Shown here one piece after another: positions 23,290-36,370 of a DNA stretch of 64,000 nt. This DNA is from Mytilus trossulus (lineage: Eukaryota > Mollusca > Bivalvia > Mytilida > Mytilidae). The stretch is from assembly GCF_036588685.1 (NCBI RefSeq), contig NC_086381.1, forward strand, positions 49,537,431 through 49,601,430, read 5' to 3'. The notes below the pieces were generated by a model. That model saw only the letters and a program-made list of their open reading frames with translations, had not been told where the DNA came from and made no database searches. The position numbers were made by a program, and so were the translations under genes. Positions within the stretch are counted from its first letter, which is position 1. The number at the start of each line of letters is the position of its first letter.

Positions 23290-23545
23290 TACCAGAAATG
23301 CAAGATTGAGTCCAGTGGTTGTCGTTAGTTCATGTCTGTCATATTTGTTTTTCTTTTATAGCCAACTATACGGTATGAGTCTCATTCTTGAAGGCCATGC
23401 TGTTGCATTTAATTGTTGACATCCACTTTATTTCAACTCTGGTGGATAGTTGTCTCATTCTTGAAGGCCATGCGGTTGCCTTTAATGGTTGGCATCCACT
23501 TTATTTCAACTCTGGTGGATAGTTGTCTCATTGACAATTGTAATA
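23290..23545 (+). repeat. dispersed repeat S2 with internal 78-bp tandem duplication
   Basis: S2 motifs TACGGTATGAGTCTCATTCT and CTCTGGTGGATAGTTGTCTC. The block from CATTCTTGAAGGCCATGC to GGATAGTTGTCTC occurs twice in tandem (about 23381-23458 and 23459-23535). Confidence 0.7.
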
Positions 23546-23869
23546 CATTTCCTTATTATTGTTAAGGACAGGATAAACAATATCCCCTTCAACATTTTAA
23601 ATCTCATGAATAATGAAGCAAGCAAAATCGTAAATAATACAAAGGAAGAGGCCACTTTTTACTGAATTTGAAATTCAAAAAACAAATAACAATCGACACA
23701 ATAACAACGTTCCAATGTTCATAAAACATAAGTCTGATGGACATCAGGATTAACATTGTTCAGCTGTGTTTTACATATTGTCAATAGAAATTCTTACATT
23801 TAGTGCAAAATATCAATAAATTCAATAATCATTGTTAAAGAGTCTCATTCTAAGATCATTTGATTGATA

Positions 23870-24075
23870 CATTAAGCAACACGACGGGTGCCACATGTGA
23901 AATAGGTTCTGCTGACCCTCCCGAAGAATCTGCAATCACCCCAAATTTTTTGGTGTAATGTTGCTGTGGTACAACTATTTGTGACATTTCGATCTATTGT
24001 GTCGGATTGTTTTGTTCACTCATTGTTGTCAATAGAATGGAATTTGATACGACTCTCATTTTAGTAAGATGTTTA
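23870..24075 (+). repeat. diverged family P 3' tail
   Basis: Matches the family P tail in diverged form: AACACGACGGGTGCCACATG, GTTCTGCTGACCCTCCCGAA, TGCAATCACC and GTCAATAGAATGGAATTTGA. Confidence 0.6.
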
Positions 24076-24460
24076 TCTGGCTTTTAAACCAGGAGTAATC
24101 CCCCATGTTTTACATAAGAAGTCTGGAATTGAATGTTGTTATCCATTCGTTTTGGGCTTTTGATTTTGCCATTTGAATAGGAACTTTCCGTTCTGAACTT
24201 CCTCTGTGTTTATTTTTTATTTTTTTTTTATTTTTTTTGATACATGTACATTTTGTATATATACATATTAGCAAGAGCTTTATTAAAAATGCTAAAGCCA
24301 ATAGTGTGCAACAAAGTTCAGTTTTAAGTTTTTTCTGTTTATCAATAATAATTAGTGTCCATTCGTTTTTAATGTGTTTTGTCATTTGGTTTTGCCATGT
24401 GCTTATGAACTTTCCGATTTGATTTTCCTCTGAGTTCAGTATTTTTGTGATTTTACTTTT
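24076..24460 (+). repeat. two head-to-tail copies of dispersed repeat S3
   Basis: 24120-24240 and 24345-24460 both contain CCATTCGTTTT, TTTTGCCAT, GAACTTTCCG and CCTCTG.GTT.A. Antisense open frames here are shadows of the repeat. Confidence 0.65.
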
Positions 24461-25373
24461 TGTTAATATGATATGATATGTGTTTCTTAAAACTGTTGAA
24501 CCTAAACAGGTATACATGCTGAAGACAGATCGGCTAAAGACAGTCGTGATTCTGCAACTGAATATCTAATTCATAACAAAACATGAATGATCGACAACAA
24601 TTATTTTATTCTGTGATTTTTTTTATGCTACATGTTATTAATTTTCATGTTTTCATGTCGAGATTTACCGACAGAGAAGAAACAAGGATCGATTGAATTG
24701 TAATTTGAACAGTAATGATTTCATGTTAACCGTTGGCTGGCAATAGTCGCATTCTTGCAATATTTCCTGTCCTGGTACTTGTTTTAATTTATATGATACT
24801 TATTTACACATTCAAACACGTCTTTAAAAGTAATTAAATTGTCATTTGTACGGACAATTACTCCTATTGTCTGGCAGTTTTGGTGCAAAAAACTTATGAC
24901 TTTAGACGGAGCTTAACATTGTACACATTTTAGTTTGTCTGTTTATCAATAATATTAGTAATGGTATTAAAGATATATATTATAAGAAAAAAATGCATTT
25001 TACCACTTTAACCTATTTTTTTAGGGCGATTGTGTATGGGGGCCGATAAACAACCCTCAACAAGAGTTCAGATGACGTGAAAGTAAGCAATTAATTAAAA
25101 GGAAACCCGACAGCCTACAATGATATTAATTGTGACTGTAAAATGATATGCAAGCATGAGTAATTTTTATATTATTGATTTACTTTAACAACCAAATTAC
25201 CAGTACATAGCAACATATCAAAACATCTAAATATGGACATATTTTGCTGAGACTTTCTACTTACCTTATACATTGTTATATTATTCGTCCAATTTTTGTT
25301 ACATATGATACTGATGAATAATTCATCTACGTCGTTCTAAAAATCAATTACTTGTTGAGATATTAAATAAATA

Positions 25374-26090
25374 CTAGAACACACCCGTGATATCGCGGGT
25401 CTGTAAATGAATTTAAGTATATAACTATGCGCAAGCCTTAGTATTAGTATTGTCATCTGATAAAGTCATGCCGATTATAAGATACAGTTTTCACTGCTTT
25501 CAAATCTTTCTGTTTGAACCCGTCGGACTGAAACTTATCAATTATTGGTAATATTAATTATTTGGAAAACAAAAGATCAACATCATTGTAATATATTTGT
25601 TATGAATACAGTTGAATTCTTTGATTCGCTATTTTATGTCATGCATGCCCACAAGCAAATTGAAAACTGTACCTAAATGCCTAATTCTTAGTCCAGATTT
25701 GTTATCTTAGAAAGTCTTACTGAATAAAATACTACAATAGGTAACAATTTGACAATTTAGTAGTGTCAACCCTGTGATTAAGAGCCGTGTATATAGCATA
25801 TTTATCCTGAATACACAGTTTGGTGGTGCGCCTGTCAGATGCGGAACGTGCAGATAGGTAATAGGTAACAGGTGAATATAGATACTATTGGTATCGTTAT
25901 CGGACTTGACCCGGAACTTCTTAATTATTGGCAATATTAATTACGTGGAAAACAAAAGGGCCTGGAGTGGTGTAATTTTTAATCTACACCTTTGTACTAT
26001 ATTAGTTAAAGATAAAGTTGAATTCTTTGATTCGTCGTTTTTACGTGATGACGGCTGACAAATTGGACCTCGTAATTTTAGTATTATAGA
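25374..26090 (-). mobile_element. non-autonomous Helitron, 717 bp
   Basis: Read on the minus strand it starts TCTATAATACTAAAATTACG and ends ACCCGCGATATCACGGGT, a near-perfect palindrome, then GTGTTCTAG. TC at the 5' end, a 3' hairpin and a CTRR terminus are Helitron hallmarks. The base before TC is A and the base after CTAG is T, matching insertion at an A/T dinucleotide. The related segment at 35865-36220 lacks the element, so its limits are supported independently. It encodes no Rep/helicase. Confidence 0.85.
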
Positions 26091-26269
26091 TAGGCTGAAA
26101 TGTTAAAATAATACAGCATTAATGAAATGCTTCTTTTTTTGTTTTATTCTAGGGAATGGCAAAGGGCTTATTCACCTATTTTTGTTTCCCACACATTATT
26201 AAACCCAAAAAAAATAATTATACAAAGTGCAATATACTAGTAGTATCGCTCCAATATAACAATTATATG

Positions 26270-26400
26270 TGGTATCATTTCTAATGAGACAACTTTCTTC
26301 AAGAAACAAAATGATACAAAATTTAACAAATAATGGTCAACTAATGGCCTTTAATAATATGCAAAAACCAAAACCGTAAATCTGCTTTAAAAGGACCTGT
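26270..26400 (-). repeat. diverged S2-type tail
   Basis: TATGTGGTATCATTTCTAAT, GAGACAACTTTCTTCAAG and AAAATGATACAAAATTTAAC resemble the start of S2 in minus orientation; a similar copy is at 36275-36370. Confidence 0.5.
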
Positions 26401-26699
26401 AATGAAATCGAACCATGTAAAACCACAAACTACAGGTTAAATATAGTGAAATTATGTGGGACAATCGGGAAGATGTTTATTGAACAATTGGGAAGTTTTA
26501 ATGTGGGACAATCGAACATTGTCTTGAAAATGATGAATTTGTTTTTAAAGTGTATAGCAGGTAATGACTGGCAATAAGCAATTTAACTAAAAAAGAAGAA
26601 GTAAACAAATGCTTATATTAATTTTGCATATATCAGGTAAAATTGAAGTATCATTAAACATTTAATATTAAGTCATACCATAGCATGTATTAAGCACTT

Positions 26700-26825
26700 C
26701 ACATACATGAATCATAAATAAACTCATCATAGATACCAGGACTAAATTTTATATATACACCAGACGCGCTTTTCGTCTACAAAAGACTCATCAGTGACGC
26801 TCGAATTCAGAAAATATTTATAATT
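26700..26825 (-). repeat. dispersed repeat S1, 3' part
   Basis: ACTCATCATAGATACCAGGA, GACGCGCTTTTCGTCTAC, AAAAGACTCATCAGTGACGC: the minus-strand core of S1. Confidence 0.75.
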
Positions 26826-27812
26826 GAGCACACAAAATAAACAGCTTCATACAATAAAGCACACACTTTAAACAACTTTATTCATTAAAGGACATATAAG
26901 ACACAAGGATCAGCCCACTATAAAGCACTCACGAAACAGAAGGTACAACAATATAGCACACATAATATATAGCATAAACATCACAACACATTTAATAAAA
27001 GTGTAACAGATATTATCAAATAAGATGTTATGTCAGCATATTGAAACACACTAACTTCACTATTTTGAAGATCGTCTATGTCTTTATTTTGGTTTATGAG
27101 GAACAACTACTGCCCTGTGTATAAGTTGATAAATCACTGCTTCTCCTTTATTGTTGGCGACGATTTTTGTAGACAACCCTTTCCGCCAAACACACTGAGT
27201 ATAGTGAAAAATATCTATCAAAAGTCATTCATGAAGGGAAGCCTTGGCAGAATTTTGAAAAGCTTTGTCATCAATTAAAATAAATGTTTGGTTCAAACGA
27301 GTCCGACGCTTGGTGCAAGCAGTACAAAATTGACAAACACGCTTATTGTGTTGATCATTGAATATTTTCCGCGTCTAGACTCAAAGGAAGAACTTCACAT
27401 CTAAATTGTTTTAGGAAAGACTGTTCAGTAGTTTTGTTCATACTAAATGATAAAAGCATTATCAAACGAGTGTTTTGATCTTAATTTAACATGTGTTTCT
27501 AATCTGAAGTTCGCCTTCATACTCACATATGTTCTTTACGATCTTAAAGACGGTATTTTAATGTTTTTTCATAAACAGTGAAATAAGTTTCCAAATGGAC
27601 TCGAAAAAAGTCATACTAAGAACGTACTTGCTATAACATAATTGACTATATTAAGTTTCGTGCGTATGTCTTTGAAATCAGAATACCATCATCAAATTTA
27701 ACAAGTCTATTCCAGAGACGCACACTATAACTCCAATATCTCATGTTTGCGATTTTAATGTTATATTAGAGTTAATTGCAAGTTTAAAAAGTTTCGACTC
27801 AGATCATATTAA
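26826..27812. other. intergenic part of the duplicated block
   Basis: No gene. From about 27130 onward it matches 49010 onward (CTTGGCAGAATTTTGA, TTGGTTCAAACGAG, CAGTAGTTTTGTTCATACTA), so this is 3' flank of the TMEM45 copies. The open frame at 27078-27278 is not conserved in the duplicate. Confidence 0.5.
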
Positions 27813-28591
27813 TTATTCTTCTATAAGTAATTCTATTTCACACTCAGAACTGTTCGATTGGTCAAAGGTGTGTTTCATGGGTTCTTTTCGTCTATACAGT
27901 ATTTAAAATACGCTGACAGTTACTATAAATGCAATAAAAATAATTCCACAATGCCAAGTAAATACTAAACCGGTATTCATCCAGCTGTGTTTATCGTTAC
28001 TTTTCCAAGGTTCAGAGAATGGGTTTTTGTATAATATGCAGCCTACTTGATAAAACCAAGTTCCTTGTAAAATCAAAAGATACGACCGAAATAATGGTAT
28101 AGTTACTACATTTTTAAACTTAATTTTTAATAAGGTGACAACAAATGTTGTCAAGATTACAAATATAAGCAAATGATGCAAGACCACATTGAAAGTGTCT
28201 CGTTCAAAAAGATGATATTTGAATAAAATTGCTTCCATTATCAATGCAAAGCTTAAGGAGACGTAATCAAGATATTTTATCGGAAGAGTGTTGAAGAATA
28301 CCGTATGATCTACAATCCCTGTTAATCCGAAGAAAGCGTACATTGTTGCATGTTGTTTATTGTGTAATGGTAATTCAGCAATAAGTCCAATCGTTATTAA
28401 CAATACTTTACACGCCGCCTCTATATTTGTTTTGCTATAGAAAACCTCTTTAACTCGAATGTAACGGTTGATGAAAAATGTGCATTGCTGTTTTTGCAAT
28501 CAAAATATCTCTTCAATATCTGTACCATCCACCATATTCCAATAATTATAAAAATTGACCCTGGATAGGCATGTCCCATAAAACTTCCCAT
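27813..28591 (-). pseudogene. TMEM45-family (DUF716) gene copy, frameshifted
   Basis: Starts MGSFMGHAYPGSIFIIIGIW, close to the intact paralog at 50819-51586. Relative to that paralog there is a 13-nt insertion near 28420 that shifts the frame and soon meets TAG, and a TCA to TAA change at about 27901 that would cut the protein 33 residues short even if the frame were intact. Between the lesions the frame is well kept (HATMYAFFGLTGIVDHTVFF, LILQGTWFYQVGCILYKNPF), and the original terminal stop is still recognisable at 27813. The good conservation suggests recent death, or a segregating or assembly-level lesion. Confidence 0.88.
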
Positions 28592-29740
28592 TATGATTAC
28601 TTATAACAAAAATCGTATGTTTATGTATTATGTATAGCAACAACAAAAATGTGTGAAGAAACTCTTTATTTATGCTCAAAAAGACAATTTTTCCATCATG
28701 ATGGTTATTTTAAGTTATTGTAGTACTTTATTTTTGTTATTTTTACATTTACATACGTGGCCTTTTAGATATCTTCACAATTTAATCTGTCTGTTGTTAT
28801 TGGATGTTATGTTTCTAGTTGTTCGTGTTAAGTAACTTGTCAGACAACGAAATAGAGGCCTTTAAGGAAAACTTCAATCAATATTTTATGAAATGCATTC
28901 ATTACTCGTGCATATGATACTTTACATATATGAATAGTGACCATTGGTGGATATCGATGCACGACTGTCTATCTTGCAGAACCGTTTTAACTCTTCATTT
29001 CAGCGCTAGAAACTCTTAGGGTCTGCCTGGATGCAAAACACAAAATATTTTCTTTTATGTAAATGTACTGGGGCTGTATGTAAAGGTCAAAAGCTCAAAC
29101 ACATCTAAAGAATAGATAACAACTGTTATTTAAAATACACTGACTTATTAGAGAAAATTGTGTTTCATGTGTTTCTTTGATGTTTAATGTGTAAACGAGT
29201 TAAATATATGTATTTCTCTAATTCTTTGCCCCAGATTCTTTTCCTGACCTGTTGGTTATGTTTTATTCAATCAACAGTTCATCGTATATCAAATTTGTTA
29301 TATGACGTCCAGTGTTTTTTTGCTTTTCTATGTATTTCTTATTATGACGTCATTCAAAACACAGATCTCTATGCAAATCATTCGAACAAAACGTTAAGTT
29401 TGTCTACATATCTTCTAAGTATTATAAGAGAAGCAGATTCTACTTCCTTATCTCTTGTAATAAGTATTTATCCATTTCAGCTGCAAATTTTGAATATTAG
29501 AACCAATAGGCGAGCCTTGCTTTTTAATATAAACATTTCTCCGTCTCGACTGGAAAAATAATGTACTAAACTAGATGCAGTGGTGGAATTTATATATGTT
29601 ACAATTAATAATGTATAATGTTACAATCCCATTATCGGACGAACCAGCATGGCAGATGGCAAACACCTAACCTTGATGAGGAAACAGCCATGTTTTCATA
29701 TCAGAATTAATTTAAAATCTTTAATGTAAATGACTATGTA
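28592..29740. other. upstream flank of the TMEM45 pseudogene
   Basis: Collinear with 51600-53300. The plus-strand open frame at 29187-29561 has only a partial, frame-broken counterpart at 52811-53044, so I do not call it a gene. A methionine-poor, T-rich composition fits non-coding DNA. Confidence 0.5.
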
Positions 29741-30080
29741 TATAAATAAACTTTTCATAGATACCAGGACTAAATTTTTGTACATGCGCCAGAGGCGCGT
29801 TTTGTCTAAAAAAGACTCATTAGTGACGCTCGAAACCCAAAAAGTTAAAGGGGCCAAATAAAGTACGAAGTTGAAGAGCATTGAGGACCAAAATTCCTAA
29901 AACGTTTGCCAAATCCAAGTCAACGCATTATAGATACCAGGATTACATTTTGTACGACAGAGGCGTGTTTTATCTCTTGACGACCCATCAGTGACTCTCG
30001 TATGAAAAAAAATTAAAAGGTCAATAAAGTACGAAGTTGAAGAGCATGGAAGACCAAAAGTTTTGAAAGTTTTTAGTTTC
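29741..30080 (-). repeat. two tandem copies of dispersed repeat S1
   Basis: 29745-29905 and 29925-30075 each contain GATACCAGGA, a TTTTGTCT or TTTTATCT block, CAGTGAC.CTCG and AGTACGAAGTTGAAGAGCAT. The equivalent place in the second duplicate (53340-53505) has one copy. Confidence 0.75.
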
Positions 30081-30166
30081 AAACAGCATACGGAATCTAC
30101 TGCGGGTGGGATATCTTTAAGTATCCAGTTACTTAATTGAAATTCGATAATCTTATAATATAGATA

Positions 30167-30573
30167 CGCAGTACTTCATTCTAATGCAATTTAGATGTAA
30201 CAAATTTTTTCATTGGCTAAAAGTTGCCGTCAGTTCCACAGTTGACCAGACGTAACTAAGGAGGGACGCGCCATTTTGAATTGATGAATCAACAAATGTT
30301 CGATTACTACTATATAATCGAAAATAACACCTACCTCGAATTCGCCGTTTTGATGTATTGTTATCCGTATTTGAAGCGAACAGATAACGTAATAACCTCC
30401 AGTATGTAAGTTTTCATTTGTATGACGTCACGTTTAGCCATGACGTCTTTGTGCCAAAATCATTCATGAAGTTTCGCGGATTTTTTTTTATTTGACAAAT
30501 TTTGACATTTTTTCAAGTTTTATCGTAGTTTTCTTTTTGTAATGCATTAGAATCAAAATAACAGTACTACGCG
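30167..30573. repeat. possible MITE with CRE-like motifs
   Basis: CGCAGTACTTCATTCTAATG at the left and its diverged complement (GCATTAGAATC...AGTACTACGCG) at the right suggest an inverted-repeat element of about 400 bp. TGACGTCA and TGACGTC occur at about 30423-30450. Confidence 0.4.
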
Positions 30574-30599
30574 TCGCCAGTAGAACTGCATTTGCGACC

Positions 30600-33500
30600 G
30601 TCAAATCTACAATTGACGGTAGCAACCTTTCAGCTACAAAACTGGTATTCCTTAATCTTATGCCTTTATTTGAGCAGACACATCCGAGTTACTATTACTC
30701 CTAATACTTTTTTAGATTTAGATTTAATGAAATGGTCATTCCGACTTCCACAATGGCCTGATTAAAACAAACATTTGTATATTATTCAAACTTACGCTTA
30801 ATATAGAGTTAATTTTTATTATTATATTGTTTTCAAAGAGGTTTCAATTCCCTCGGGTCAAGAAGACACAAAACAATGTGTCTGTTCAGTTTTGTGTTTC
30901 TGGTTTGTTCTTTCTGGCCTTGGTAATTGAAACTTGAATTATTTGACTTTCAACATATTTGATCTCAAACAACTGATATCATGGCACATTTAGACAGTGA
31001 TATATTCAACCAAGTAACTGTTTCGGTAAGGTCACACAGAACAAAAATGCCGGAATGTACTGATATATTTTAAATTAAGTAGCTACCATTTGATCGTTAT
31101 GGTGAGAAAAAATAAGGGCGGGGGATAGTAGGGGGGTAGTGCTACGATGACAATGGAAAAACGTAGGACAGGATTTTTAAGTAAATAAGCAAAACAAAAA
31201 AGGCAAGATGACAATTTATGTAAAAAAATCAAGATGAACTAATAAAAAAGGCAAGTTCAAATAGCGAGAAAAGTAAAATATCGAGACAGAGATTAAAACA
31301 AAACAAATGCAGAACAAAATGTTTCATTCTTAACCTAATACCTTCTCTTTTCGTAACTTTGATATCTATAAATAGTAAAGTGAACTGCAATCACTTTGCT
31401 GAATTTTGGTATTAGGTAAAAAAAATGTTAACACATTCTAAGAGTAATGATAGCATACGTTTGGTAAATTGTCATAATGAAATTAGATAGACAATATGCC
31501 AAAGACGAAGGACCGGTAAGAGCCTTTGTCGACCTATCATTTAAAGTACATCATTTAAAAAGTTGTTTGACATTTTTAAAATACTTAAGTGTCTACTTCA
31601 GTCCATTCAATTAATTCCTGTGAAAATTTGAACTGATTGGTTCATTATAAATGTACTTAAATCAGGTTCAGGAATATTTTGACAGATGTTCAGACTGTTT
31701 GTTTGTCCCAATACATGTAATACAGGGTAAAATATTGTGTCACATAACACCTATTTTTCTTTTATGTAACACTTCAATAATCCATCAATTGTCCTTACCC
31801 AAAATTTAAGCGGATTCTAGAAAACAGCCCATATTTATGTAACAACAGCATTCTACTTCCAATAAATTTGTCAAATTTTTATATATTTTACAAATTTGTA
31901 AAAATGTTATATTTTGGTGTCAAACAGGGGTCTGATCAGATGTTCAGATAAAATTTTTAAAATAGATAAAGTCCATATTTTTTTAAGCCGTATATTATAA
32001 GAAAGAAATGACTTTACACCCCGATATGTAACGTTGCCTCACGTGACCGAAATCAGAAAACTATTGTTTTAAGTTATCTTAGAATTTTGGATTTTCAATT
32101 AGAGTTCTCATAATAAGAATGTTATTAGAAGATATGTCCATAACTTTAAAACATAACTTATTATATTCAAATTAATATAAAATATTCCCTACTGATCATG
32201 TTAGTGTATCATATATTTAGAATCCATTTAATCAATTCGAGTTGGAGAAAAAAGTAGAACCACAAAAAAACTGAACTCCGAAACAAATTCATAACGACGA
32301 GTCCCTAATCAAATGGCGAAATCAAATGATGAAACACTTCAAACGAATGCACGGCAACAACTGTCATATTTGTGACTTGGTACGGGCATTTTCAAATGAA
32401 AAAAATGGAGTTATTTGCCTTTGACGGCTATGTTGTAGGGCAAATAGATACATGTAGATTTCGTATCTGACAAACCAAGTTCGAACTTGTGGTACTAAAA
32501 AGTCTGATAAAACAACTTACTAGATAAAACTTGGTTGTATTATGAAGAATGTTGTGTAAATTGCCGTTCAAGGAGGCTTCAAAGGGAAACAAGTCTAGCC
32601 CAAATTATGATAACAGAAACCTCTATAATTGTTTATTGTATCCGTAACATAATATATCAGTGTTATTGGTATACTACTAGTTTATTTGATATAAGAATAA
32701 AATAAGATGCATGCATGTGATTCAGATTTAGTCTTCTTAAAAAAACTTTATCTCTTATCAATATACCAACTGTCACAATAACTATTATCACCAGTATTTA
32801 ATGTTTGGCCATACAAAATGTGATTGAACTCCAGTTCGAACAGGTATTATGCATCTTATTTAAAAAAAGCTTGTATAACAAACGAAAACAATAAGTATAA
32901 AATATAATACTTACTGATGTTTTTTTATACTTTTTTCTGCGTAAGTTCGTTTTTCTTTTACATCTACAATTTGTGAATTTATAATTAACAACAAATATGA
33001 AGTAATACTTGTATACAGGTAACATTTTAAAATCGTTAATGAATTGACATAGATTTTAGTTCACACGGTCATTGATGCATTAGGTTGTCACGACTAGTCG
33101 TGCAACTATACTAGTTAGTAGCTCTAGAATGTACATTTTATGCAGGTCTACTGAACCGACGCTACATTGATATAATATTAATTAATGAACAGGTAAAATG
33201 GTGTCATTAGAAACACATGTGTTAAATTTCCATACTTTCATTTGATTAAATTCAGACAACACACCACATAAAAAATGAATGTTGTCACGGTTTTGGGTAA
33301 CAATATAAAAGACAAATTTTAACATTCTAGCTTAAATGGGTATCATCATAACATGAAACATCATTAGTAATTTGTTATGTTATCTGATTTTGATTCTTTT
33401 GAGTTTATAATTATTAGGTCATTACGTTAATTTGACAGATGATTTAACTATATCACATCATAATGAATCCATGTTTCAACTTAATCGTCATTTCTTTCAT

Positions 33501-34590
33501 ACAAACATGTCATGTATCAACATTGTATTTTGTCTTTTTTTCTTTTACACCGTACAAAACTTTTGTCTAGTTCGTTTTTGTCAACTATAAGCATTTCTAT
33601 GCACAAAAAACTTCTAATTGATAGTTTACCTTAAAATACAGTCAACATGCAAACAAGTTAAACAGATATAGCATGCCCAGTTGGGGTATTTTCGAAATAT
33701 ATCCGTCTAGAGAAGATATCTTTTTTGAGCCGCTAGGAACAAAATGTCAAAAATAGTTTATTCAACATGGATTTCTAATAGAATTTTTTTTTGTATTAAA
33801 GTAGAATACAGTTGTCTCCAGAAGAAACAAATCATGCTGTCCACTAAAGTTGATTTGTTTGTGCTTAACCTTAGACAATTTAATTTTTCTACCACCACAC
33901 ATGCGTTTATATTCTAAACATAAAGGACAACAAATATATTTTAGAATAATTGATATATCTCACTCAAGGACGGTGAAATAGTATATACTAGGTAAAATTG
34001 TATAAATACATGTATTAACTTGTGTTAATACGAAAAATTATTTCAAATTCATATTGATTTGCATCCATAATAGTCGACTATATGAAAAAGTCATCTATTT
34101 ATAGAATATTACCTATATAGTATCTCACCTTCGTGGTGTATGATATATCATATATTTTAAAATAAAAAAAAACAAAAAGTGAATAGAAGAAATCGTCGAA
34201 AGAATACTCTGTAAGTATTAAGTTTCATATTTTATTGTTTTACTTTACGATAAGAATAGTCAAACGCATGTTTAATGGTACAAAGATCAATTAGATTTAA
34301 TTTAAGCACCATTAATTATGTTTTGTGCATGCAGTTTTAATAATTGTATTTTACTTTAATACAAAAAATAGATCCATGTTGTACTATATTTTTTCATATA
34401 TGTTTCAATTGAGTCCCAATTATTCTATTCATCGATCATCTGAAACACATCATATTATATTCTAAAAATTAAGAACTTAACAACTTATTTATACAAAAAA
34501 ATATTTTAATATAATTGATCGGGGTTTATGCATATAAGGCTATGATAAGAACGAGTTCGTGAAAAATACGCATTCACTTGACCTTCCTGG
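30600..34590. other. long gene-less stretch
   Basis: No coding homology seen on either strand. It is AT-rich. 33360-33650 resembles 53830-54120 of the other duplicate, so about 3 kb (30.2-33.3 kb) is extra sequence in this copy. A polypurine/G-rich patch lies near 31110-31140 (GGGCGGGGGATAGTAGGGGG). Confidence 0.45.
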
Positions 34591-35059
34591 CCATGAGTTG
34601 ACTTTTGTATATATTATTACTGACAATTTTACTTCTTCCATCCACACTACTACATTGGAGTCTGCTTGATTGTGCAGAATGTAGTAATAAGAAACCATGC
34701 CAAGTCAGAACATTACATCATTACAAATTCGGAATAGAACCATCTTTTCTGGATATCAAGATCCCATAGTCCCTGGAACAATTCTTTGAGGAATTCTTTT
34801 GTAGTAAAGTTTAAAAATCTTGTCCTTCTTTTCGAGGGTTCTCGGATAATTAAATATGAGATCTCCTACCAGGAAAAGAAAACGAGGATCGTTACAATTG
34901 TGACTTTAACAGTAAACATTTCAATGCAATTGTTCGAACGCAACGGACGTATGTTTTGCAATAAATTCTCACTACAGCTGTTACAGTCTTCATTATAGTC
35001 AAAAACAGTTTTAGAAATGTAATGAAATATGCCATTTTATGGACAATTACTGTGTAGCA

Positions 35060-35220
35060 GGATCTGTATCCACTTCCGGGGCACCTGTAATTACACCAAG
35101 TTGTTGTTGGGATTCATATTGTTTATTCATTAGTTTCTTATATCGTTTCATATGTACAATCATTTGTCTGTTTTTCTTTTTGTTAACCATGGCGTTGTCA
35201 TTTTATTTTCAATCTTATTT
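35060..35220 (+). repeat. diverged family P 3' tail fragment
   Basis: GGGGCACCTGTAATTACACC, TTGTTTATTCATTAGTTTC and AACCATGGCGTTGTCATTTT match the family P tail in order. The sequence just after it (35235-35310) resembles 48105-48195. Confidence 0.55.
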
Positions 35221-35344
35221 ATATTGATACGATTTAATTATTATTATCATACAAACTCATACATGCAAAGTCCACTGTCTAATGGTGTTCCTTTAGGGAG
35301 GGGGGAGATTCGATTATCTAAACTTAAAAGTAAATTATGACAAA

Positions 35345-35565
35345 TTTTGAAATACTAAGGCTTTTCTACATCAGGCATAGATTACCTTAGATGTATTTGG
35401 CAACACTTTTAGGAATTTTGGTTCTCAATGCTCTTCAACTTCGTACTTTATTTGGCCTTTTTATTTTTTTTGGATTCGAGCGTCACTGATGAGTCTTTTG
35501 TAGACGAAACGCGTCTGACGTATATATTAAATTTAGTCCTTGTATCTATGATGAGTTTATTATAT
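35345..35565 (+). repeat. dispersed repeat S1, near-complete copy
   Basis: AAATACTAAGGCTTTTCTAC, CTCAATGCTCTTCAACTTCG, GATTCGAGCGTCACTGATGA, TTTTGTAGACGAAACGCGTC and TTTAGTCCTTGTATCTATGA in the standard order. Confidence 0.8.
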
Positions 35566-36274
35566 TCGTACGTTATACAACTGTAATTTCTGAGGGTTGA
35601 ACAATTAAAAGACTTTGAAAAATATGGTAATACAACATTTACAAATGTTATTAAGATTCAGAGCACATGAATCCGAGAGGTATTTAAAATCAGAGCTTTC
35701 TAAACGTAACGTGAATCTGTAAGTTCATCTTGTCAACGACAGTGCAATAATCCTTTCCATCTCGATACACATATACATGTTTTTTTTTGTACAAAAACCA
35801 GTAACTATTACAGAAGTAAATAAAATCAAACCATTTCTCATTTTAAATGCAGCGACTTTCAAATGAATTGCAAGCATGGGTTATTTTTATATTATTAATT
35901 CACTTTCACAAACAAACCACCCGTCCATAGCAACATATCATAACAATTAAGTATAAATACATTTGTTTCACGCTTTATACTTACCCGACTCTATTCGTCA
36001 AATTTTTATTTCATATAATACTGATAAATAATTTATATACGGTTTCTACGTCGTTCTAAAATTCAATTAAATGTTGAGATATACTAAACAGATCTCGGAT
36101 AAATGCTTAAACAACACAACATCTAGGACAAAGAAATGCTTCTTTTTTCTTTTTATTATTTTAGTATATGGAATAGTGTAGAGCTTGCAATGTCTGACAT
36201 AATGGTGTTTCACACAAGTTGTCAAACACAGAAAGTTGGTATTTGTAAGTGCCATATACTATAGCGCCAACATA

Positions 36275-36370
36275 CAAAATCATATGTGGTATCATGTCCA
36301 ATGAGACAACTTACCACAAGAAACCAAAAGACACAAACATTAACAACTATGGGCCACTGAGATGAACTTA
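36275..36370 (-). repeat. diverged S2-type fragment
   Basis: ATATGTGGTATCATGTCCAA and TGAGACAACTTACCACAAGA, as in the fragment at 26270. Confidence 0.5.

Larger units (their letters stand above)
24650..34600. repeat. ancient segmental duplication, copy 1
   Basis: Diverged collinear similarity to about 46.4-57.0 kb. Anchors: 24820-24890 with 46500-46570 (CAGTTTTG.TGCAAAAA), 25020-25130 with 47655-47770, the TMEM45 gene pair (27813-28591 with 50819-51586), 28900-29000 with 51860-51960 (GTGGATATCGATGCACGACT), and 33540-33640 with 53990-54110. A third, partial copy starts near 34.66 kb (34870-34930 resembles 24670-24740; 35865-36220 resembles 25150-25370 plus 26100-26180). Many insertions separate the blocks. 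Confidence 0.7.

Noticed and set aside
24110-24517. 135-codon minus-strand open frame
   Set aside because: It reads through two S3 repeat copies on their antisense strand and has no protein features.
29187-29561. 124-codon plus-strand open frame
   Set aside because: The sister duplicate keeps only part of it with broken frame, and it resembles no family I know.
34786-34998. 70-codon plus-strand frame
   Set aside because: It lies in a segment repeated at 24.66 kb, where the frame is not conserved.
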